From: Halictus rubicundus | Taxonomy: Eukaryota > Arthropoda > Insecta > Hymenoptera > Halictidae | NCBI RefSeq assembly: GCF_050948215.1 | Contig: NC_135157.1 | Location: 8,928,001-8,992,000 of the forward strand | Direction: 5' to 3' | DNA length: 64,000 nt | Notes under the pieces: model-generated | Database searches by the model: none | Told to the model about the DNA's origin: nothing | The model's input: the letters and a program-made list of their open reading frames with translations, nothing else | In this document: positions 58,919-64,000 of the stretch, piece by piece | Numbering within the stretch: the stretch's first letter is position 1 | Layout: each line of letters opens with the position of its first letter | Position numbers and translations under genes: made by a program

Positions 58919-59951
58919 ATGCCAGCGGCCGCCGCTGACGGGAAAAAGGGCAAGAGGAGGAAGAAATCGAGCTGCACGAAGGAGAGCAAGCGAATACATG
59001 AAGTAGAGACCGAGGCGGAGGAGCAGGAACGTTTACGTAAATGGGAGGAGTGCTGGGAGAAGAAGCTTCAGGCCCAGGAGGAACGCGATTATGCGAAATG
59101 CTGCGCGGCCAAAGGGTTGTGCATGAGGCCGAGGACGCAATCTAATATTTGGATCAACGTCGCACAGGACAGATCGCTCCAGGAGATCAACATCGCCATC
59201 AAGTAAGGATACCAAACAATTCGTGCTAAAATAGAATTTCTTCAAGTTTTATACATGATCTAGTTCGTAATTCGTGTTCATACTCGAACGTAATAATATG
59301 TGGATCTTCAGAGTAATTTGAAAGACTTGAATTTTTTCGATTTAATCTGCCCATTGGACTGTGCAAATTAAATCTTGCCCAAGTCGGTTGCAAGAAATGT
59401 ATTTCTTGTTCCAATCATTTTAATACGCCGAAAATGAGTTAACAACAATCTTCTAATAGTTTCACCATTTTGCTTTCTATAAAAACAATTGATTTAAGAT
59501 AAAATGTGACCTCATGAATAAAACAACTTGTTGATCTAAAGAGAAATCCAAAAATGAGTAAGTATTATCCTAGGACCTTACATTCCACTATTTCTGAGCT
59601 GCATGAGGACGCACAACTTGTTGATCTAAAATGTACAGCAGAAATGAATCCTAGGTCCATGATCCTAGAATCTTTTATGACTATTTTTGAGCAGCACACA
59701 AGGCTTAACTTCTAAAATTTTTCCAGATTTACATATCTCCTATTTTTACAATGAATACGTAAAATCCCCAGTCTACTCGTTATGTTTCAAATTTTTCGAA
59801 ATTTTCCAGGCATGTTCCAGTACCAAAACCGAAGCCTCCTCCTCTGCCGCCATTAAAGCCACAGAAACCACCAGAAAATGCAGTCTCGAGGAAAGACGCC
59901 GGAACGAAAGTGCACAAAAAGGTCGGCACTGGAAAAAGGAAAAGAAAGTAA
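58919..59951 (+). CDS. Small charged protein with proline/lysine-rich tail
   Basis: Two exons, 58919-59202 and 59810-59951, join across a phase-2 intron (AA|G) to 141 residues. Exon 1 gives a lysine-rich start (KKGKRRKKSSCTK), a charged, probably helical segment (EAEEQERLRKWEECWEKKL) and SNIWINVAQDRSLQEINIAI. Exon 2 gives KHVPVPKPKPPPLPPLKPQK and ends in VGTGKRKRK. Only the AAG-spanning frame avoids early stops and gives this compositional match. The ATG is the first in frame after a TGA. I recognise no family. It follows the DUF4497-like pair on the same strand. Confidence 0.65.
59674..59778. mobile_element. TAGACTGCGG-family element in the small-protein intron
   Basis: The right end ACGTAAAATCCCCAGTCTAC (59758-59777) is clear; the left end TAGAATCTTTTATGAC (59677) is diverged. 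It sits about 30 bases before the 3' splice site at 59809. Confidence 0.5.
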
Positions 59952-60362
59952 TCGGCCGCCGTCGCATCACAGAGTAAGCCATTTGTTGTGAAGATCGGCT
60001 GTGCATGTACTACCATAAATCGCGAGCACTTTCCTCTTGGACGCCTTCCACTTTATTGTTCTCCATTCATGTTACACGTGTGCCTCGCTCTTTCGACGTT
60101 TGTAAAAATACATTGGACTGCAACGACGACGAAGATGGCGTCGTTGCGTGTTATTCTCGTCGTTCGTTGCACGTTCGGCGAACTACCGGTACGGACATAG
60201 TCATCGTGGCAGGAGAATGGGTGCTGCGTTAATGAATTCACACTTTCATTCGAGAACAAGTCAGTTGTATTAGTTAGTGGGCTGATAACAATCTGTTGCT
60301 GATATTAAACCCAACTTTGACTCTGTAAGATTATTTCATCAAGTGAAGCAATACCTGATTAT

Positions 60363-60515
60363 TACACAGCAGATTTGGTGCATTTACAACAAATTAAAAG
60401 AATCTATGAATATATTATTTCCAATCTATTAAGATTACTAAAGAGAAACAAAGTCTGTTATATGGGTCTCGTTTTTTGAGATTAGACCATTTTTAGTCTG
60501 CATAAAGATCCGCAG
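60363..60515. mobile_element. TAGACTGCGG-family element, about 150 bp
   Basis: The right end GCATAAAGATCCGCAGTATA (60500-60519) is well preserved. The left end TACACAGCAGATTTGGTGCA matches the consensus at most positions but is diverged. Confidence 0.5.
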
Positions 60516-60801
60516 TATAATCGTAAAACAACGTCCCCGACCATTTCTTCTTTCAAATAAGGCAACGACTGCAGGAAACAGCATACGCTCGGGGTTTCCC
60601 CGCTGAAATGCATGCATATGCATCAATATCCTCGGAGGAAAGCCAGACCATTGTAAAAGCGGCAAAGTTGGGCAATCCCCGAAACCTTCCGGGAACAGTC
60701 GTTCATTGACACGTTCCCCGAGAAAGATGACGTTGCAACAGCAAGGACGTTGCACGTCGGGCGTTATTCCTGTCCCCGAGGGGAAGCACTTTGACAAAGA
60801 G

Positions 60802-60824
60802 GGAGAGAGAGAGAGAGAGAGAGA
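60802..60824. repeat. (GA)n microsatellite
   Basis: GA dinucleotide run upstream of the tamalin-like gene, similar to that at 2064-2087. Confidence 0.85.
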
Positions 60825-61092
60825 AACGGAGAGACAGAGTACCAAGAGAGAAAGAGACTATACAGTTAAAGGGGTATGAGAGTAAGAGAGCGAGAGGAGG
60901 AAGCTCTGGAATCGAGTCTGCGCTCTGGTTCCTCCTCTTCCACCCTCTGTTGCCATGAACGTTGCGACGGGCACGGGGTTGTAAGCCGATATTGTCGGGC
61001 AGGCGCATTGCCCGGCGACGGTTCTTCTGCCGAGGAAGATGACAATAAAAGAGCATATATAAACCGCGGGCTAAACGCACGTTAACCTCCGT

Positions 61093-61112
61093 GGCTGGCT
61101 GGCTGGCTGGCT
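61093..61112. repeat. (GGCT)5 microsatellite
   Basis: Five perfect GGCT units in the presumed 5' region of the tamalin-like gene. Confidence 0.9.
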
Positions 61113-61363
61113 CGCCTCTGGCCTTCCACTTCGCCCTCCAAAATGTGAACCCGCGCGACCCTCTTGGCCAGCGAAAAAATCTCCCCAGTGAAAGTCGCCA
61201 ACGTCGGCAGCGTTTGAAGCTGGTGAAGCTGGTGTAGCCGGTGTTCGAAGCTGTTCTTGCCCTCCCCCGAAAGCAGACGGGAGACTTTCCCTCCCCGCGA
61301 GTGAGGAAGAGAGCTTAGAAATCATCGGCCCGACGGTTATCATCCAGTTACCGCCGTGGAATC

Positions 61364-63870
61364 ATGAACAGCTCGCCGCAGAACTCTGAGGTGGCCGGGC
61401 AACAGCACCGAACCGGCGTCGAGAACAGCGACGAGGAAGAATGGAGTGGTGTCGTGGAATGTGTAATGTTATTACATCGACTCGTGTATCGAAAGAATGA
61501 TTTTTATTTGCTGAAACAGCCTTCCTCGAGCAGTTTCTTGTTGCCCATTTCAAGTTGTTTTTCGTGGTCAAGGAAGTTCTGTGGGTTGCACAACGTGTGT
61601 TGAATTCTTTATTACCTTAACATCTATTCTTTGTTGTTACCTTCTGTTGCGGATCGTTCTCTGTGTCATTCCGTTCTGTTCTGTTGGCCGGGGCTCTGCT
61701 TTTATCTGTTGATTCTGTTTGGTTGCCGAACAGATTCCCAGAAAGCTTCGCTCTGGATTCGCACTATTTTCGTTGCATCTTTCCGGTGGCCTCTGGATCG
61801 GCGCGAGGATCTATCAGGCTACAGGGATCATTAGACTGCAGAGCTTCATACGAAATCGAAATTTTCTGCAATTAAAATTATAGTGCAGCCCTGAACAATT
61901 TTCTTAATTTTTCCATAAATGCGTAAAATCTGCAGTCGATGATTAGACTACGGAGCTTTAAAATATGGTTTAAAAAATTAATAACAAACCGGAATGGTCC
62001 TGAAAACATAAAACAGTGAAGCTATTAGAAGAATGTAAGAGTTTGGACCCGTTAGTTTGATATAATTGAAATTACGAACAGGAGAAATAAATTTCGCACA
62101 AGGATCCACAGTCTATCAATTATATAATTAGATAGGTCCGCTGTTCATCAGTTTTGAAATATTCCTCAGAGTCAGAAGGGTGTACACATGGAAGGGTTTT
62201 TCTCGTAAACGCATACGCTGTCTAATGATCGTTCCCAGCAAATTTCTGTTTAACTCTTTGGGTCAGCGTTCTGCTCACGTTTTTGTCTAGTTGCACCGAT
62301 CCGGAATCCACCGAGTTTAGCACGCTTCCTGTCGCCTCTAGTCGTGTTATAGTTTCTCTTTTTCTTGTTTTGTGAGAGACACGCGATCTCGGACGATGAT
62401 GATGGTATGCGTCTCTTCGTGTTCGCTACAGTAACGTGTTCCTTCGTAGGCTGTTCTGGAGAGGTCGAAGTCGGATCGGGTGTCGCGAACGGATGAAGAC
62501 AGACGTCGTCGCACTATTATCGTCGAAAAGAAAAATGGCACGTACGGTTTCACATTACAGGTAAAGTACCCAACCACGTGTCACTCACTTTCACAGACTA
62601 GCGTTCCCCGAACTCCGAAACCGAAGCTTTTGATCGGTACATGTAACTCTTTGGGGATTTTAACGGTACACTCACCGAGTGTAAAAATTAAAAATTTCAT
62701 ACCGGTCATTACGACCGGCGCTGATAGGTTTAATGTTAAGACGTTGAGAATATCAAAGATTGACATTAAAGATAAAGTTGTTCTGTTGAACTTTGCTAAA
62801 CTCTTTACTGAAATTTTACAAAAATGGTCCCCCCTCGTTTGTAAATTGTTCTGTGTTCCAAGTCTTGAACAAAATAGAAACGTCATTGCACTTTGTGGCC
62901 TCAAGAAGCTAAAAATCCTATATCAAAGTTCTGGGAAAAAATATATACTGATCTTTTGTTACCACAATAATGATTGTTTGCAACTTTAAGAGTTAAATAC
63001 ATGGGCCCAACGTCGCCAATATGACAACGTTCGTCCTCAAAGGGTTGGTCCACCCTTGTTACTCTTTGGGATCGCTGTTGAAACCGCAGCGAGCTTAAAT
63101 GGAACTTGCGATTGAAGTATCGATATTGGTCAATTGTGCAGAGTTATGGCATTCACTACAAAAGGGAGCAGGAGATCGAGATGGTCACGTACGTGGACTA
63201 CGTCGAGTACGATGGGCCAGCGTCCAAAGCCGGCATGCGGGAGGGCGACGTGATACTCTCTATAAATGGTCACGAAATGGACCGAGCTGACCATAAGACC
63301 TTGGTTAACTTCATCAAGAACTGTGATACTAGGATGCGCATGGTGGTTTCTTTCGAAGACTGCGTGAGAAAGGTGAGAAAAAATGAATTAGGTATGGGGG
63401 CTAATTGCGCTAACTGTGGGGCGGTGTCTTGGTTTTGTTAAGACTTGGACTAATTAGACCACGCCTCCTCCAAGTGTTAGACACATTTTTTTCCAAGTAT
63501 TCTGCATAAGAATGTTAACAGATACACAAAGATACTCTAATTACCATCTTGGTAGGGGTACCGAATATTTCATTGTACTAAGTCTTATGCTTCGCCTTTC
63601 AACCCCCAGGTGGAATTACATATGCGCTACATCGAGCTGCAACGTGCTCTCCAATCCCGGTTAGGCGAACTGGAGAGGCTGTGCGAGAGGGAACAGTCCA
63701 TTATAATGGGTCGATGGAAAACCCATTCACTGCCAGCACGCAAGCGGACGCCTAACAGCGTGATCACCAACAACCCCAACCAGCCATCGCCGTCGTCCAG
63801 TTTCAACTCTTCGACGATTCAGTGTTGTCGACCAGCCACATCCACGGAACATCTACTGCTTTACAACGTG
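61364..63870 (+). CDS. Tamalin (GRASP)/CYTIP-like PDZ scaffold, 5' part
   Basis: Four exons, 61364-61462, 62450-62560, 63142-63372 and 63610-63870, all join in phase 0 to 234 residues and continue beyond the window. After an acidic N-terminus (VENSDEEEWSGVVE) and a basic linker, a PDZ domain covers about residues 55-145: RTIIVEKKNGTYGFTLQ (carboxylate-binding YGFTL), SYGIHYKREQEIEMVTYVDY, ASKAGMREGDVILSINGHEM and VNFIKNCDTRMRMVVSFED. The helix VELHMRYIELQRALQSRLGE follows. This PDZ plus coiled-coil order, and the (S/T)YGxHxREEQ-type strand, is characteristic of tamalin and CYTIP, which link cytohesin Arf exchange factors to receptors and membranes. The last exon ends at a GT at 63871, which needs confirmation from sequence outside the window. 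Confidence 0.85.
61831..61937. mobile_element. TAGACTGCGG-family MITE, about 107 bp
   Basis: The left end TTAGACTGCAGAGCTTCATA and the right end GCGTAAAATCTGCAGTCGA are inverted. It is followed almost directly by another copy at 61944. Both are in the first intron of the tamalin-like gene. Confidence 0.65.
61944..62115. mobile_element. TAGACTGCGG-family MITE, about 172 bp, adjacent to a second copy
   Basis: The left end TAGACTACGGAGCTTTAAAA and the right end CAAGGATCCACAGTCTATC are inverted. The interior carries the ACATAAAACAGTGAAGC block found at 50,850 and 58,165. It stands head to tail with the copy at 61,831-61,937, only a few bases apart. Confidence 0.7.
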
Positions 63871-64000
63871 GTACCTTTCTCTACCATCATACAAACAAAT
63901 CAAAAACATTCAAAATTCTAAACTTAAATCCTTCTTTAATCCTTTAAGTTGTTGAGCATCTGCTAGTAGAGAGGATCATCAACTAGAATCTATCACAGGC

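Larger units (their letters stand above)
59952..61363. other. Upstream region of the tamalin-like gene
   Basis: This includes a TAGACTGCGG-family copy (60,363-60,515), a (GA)n run at 60,802-60,824 and a five-unit (GGCT)n repeat at 61,093-61,112. The CpG-rich part from about 60,900 to 61,360 is the likely promoter and 5' UTR of the PDZ gene beginning at 61,364. No separate gene is supported. Confidence 0.5.

Overview
This window looks like nuclear DNA from an insect, most likely a hymenopteran (bee, ant or wasp). The coding genes are insect versions of conserved eukaryotic genes, with short exons, canonical GT..AG introns and AT-rich introns and spacers. Short inverted-repeat elements with TA or TTAA target sites are scattered throughout. 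I saw no bacterial operons, CRISPR array, rRNA or convincing tRNA. The order assignment is an inference from overall character, not from a marker gene.

Left part (1-10,000): mostly non-coding with unassigned short reading frames and several transposon relics, then the last three coding exons of a clarin-like tetraspan membrane protein on the + strand (7,734-10,000). Its N-terminal exon was not found.

Dense housekeeping block (11,700-31,300): eIF3a (-), DENND10/FAM45 (-), a SOCS6/7-type SH2/SOCS-box adaptor (+), the ubiquinone-biosynthesis gene COQ9 (-) with an intronless glomulin gene lying inside its first intron on the same strand, RPB10 (the 67-residue subunit shared by RNA polymerases I, II and III, +), and an SLC36/pathetic-type proton-coupled amino-acid transporter (-). 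DENND10/SOCS and COQ9/RPB10 are divergent pairs that probably share promoter regions. I assembled the exons by hand with phase checks, and reading frames close exactly for all of these genes.

Gene-poor stretch (31,330-48,900): about 17.5 kb with no gene I can support. It holds transposon relics, two tandem repeats and a miRNA-like hairpin. It probably also contains the distal first exon of the SLC36 gene, whose ATG sits at the end of an internal exon.

Poorly known cluster (48,900-60,000): an uncharacterised four-exon gene and a small two-exon coding unit (both -), then a tandem pair of proteins with a DUF4497/MAP10-like C2-type region and a small lysine/proline-rich protein (all +). The two DUF4497-like paralogues have introns in non-equivalent positions, and one intron ends inside what looks like a transposon terminal repeat. 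Right edge (61,364-64,000): the first four coding exons of a tamalin (GRASP)/CYTIP-type PDZ scaffold, cut by the window end.

Three families of miniature inverted-repeat elements recur. One (ends near TAGACTGCGGATCTTTATG) occurs at more than a dozen sites. A TTAA-flanked family has two copies, and one of these sits inside a copy of a third, TA-flanked family. The second copy of that third family shows the matching empty site.
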